From contig DQTF01000212.1 of assembly GCA_015662935.1 (NCBI GenBank), forward strand, positions 1 to 6,358: DNA of 6,358 bases. Direction: 5' to 3'. Shown here in pieces: positions 6,301 through 6,358 of this stretch (positions are counted from its first letter, which is position 1; each line of letters starts with the position of its first letter). The position numbers were made by a program, and so were the translations under genes. The notes below the pieces were generated by a model, which was given only the letters and a program-made list of their open reading frames with translations, was not told the origin of the DNA and did no database searches. The DNA is from Crocinitomicaceae bacterium (GTDB taxonomy: Bacteria > Bacteroidota > Bacteroidia > Flavobacteriales_D > Crocinitomicaceae).

Positions 6301-6310
6301 AATTTTATAG
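6301..6310 (-). promoter_or_regulatory. Candidate TATA box (minus strand) for the membrane ORF
   Basis: CTATAAAATT on the minus strand resembles an archaeal TATA box and would start transcripts near 6280, giving a leader of about 150 bases before the ATA codon that contains the stem-loop. Read on the + strand the same bases (TTTTATAG) could serve a gene beyond the window. No strong purine-rich BRE is visible on either side. Confidence 0.25.
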
Positions 6311-6358
6311 CTGGTTGAAGCTTTGTTTTGTAAGCAGGTAGAATTCATTACTTTAAAT

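Larger units (their letters stand above)
5989..6358. other. Intergenic tail downstream of the RM operon
   Basis: About 370 bases with no long + strand gene. The contents I can see are the minus-strand membrane ORF (to 6127), its ribosome site, the doubtful + strand 46-aa ORF, the stem-loop at 6178-6198, T-runs at 6254-6268 and an AT-rich stretch from about 6260 to the end with a TATA-like element. The final CTTTAAAT (6351-6358) could also be part of a promoter for a gene beyond the window. No tRNA, attachment site or insertion-sequence end is recognisable. Confidence 0.5.

Noticed and set aside
6286..6316. Paired TAGCTG hexamers at 6293 and 6308 with flanking AACC/GGTT around the TATA-like element.
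   Set aside because: The repeats are short and the inverted match is interrupted; not strong enough to call an operator.

Overview
The window is almost entirely a type I restriction-modification (RM) locus on the + strand. The likely host is a thermophilic archaeon. The proteins are very rich in Lys, Glu and Ile, arginine is written mainly as AGA/AGG, genes overlap tightly, and the ribosome binding sites match the archaeal 16S tail (GGAGG, GGAGGTG). Archaeoglobales would fit, but this is an impression from style and not a demonstrated assignment.

Layout: (1) 1-768, the 3' part of hsdS (specificity subunit), whose 5' end lies outside the window. What is visible is the central conserved helix, the second target-recognition domain and the distal conserved helix. 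(2) 749-2286, hsdM (N6-adenine methyltransferase subunit), present in two reading frames. Positions 749-1318 encode the N-terminal domain and 1213-2286 encode the catalytic domain. A one-base shift in the short A-run near 1251-1254 would join them into one protein of about 511 aa, normal for HsdM. (3) 2270-5614, hsdR, an intact 1114-aa restriction and translocase subunit with nuclease and helicase motifs. (4) 5596-5988, a small HExxH metallopeptidase of the YgjP/DUF45 (SprT/WLM-like) type, overlapping the end of hsdR. (5) 5989-6358, a mostly non-coding tail. It holds a probable two-helix membrane ORF on the minus strand with an excellent ribosome binding site but an ATA where the start should be, a weak + strand small ORF, a perfect 8-bp stem-loop, T-runs and an AT-rich TATA-like element.

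How the genes work together: S, M, R and the peptidase overlap by 17-20 bases at each junction, so they almost certainly form one transcript with coupled translation. S and M would form the modification enzyme and R would add cleavage and translocation. The peptidase is best seen as an accessory of the RM system, with unknown substrate. The most notable points are the broken or recoded hsdM next to a seemingly intact hsdR, an altered methyltransferase motif IV (DPQW), the overlapping peptidase, and the ATA-start membrane ORF. I see no CRISPR, tRNA, rRNA or insertion sequence.
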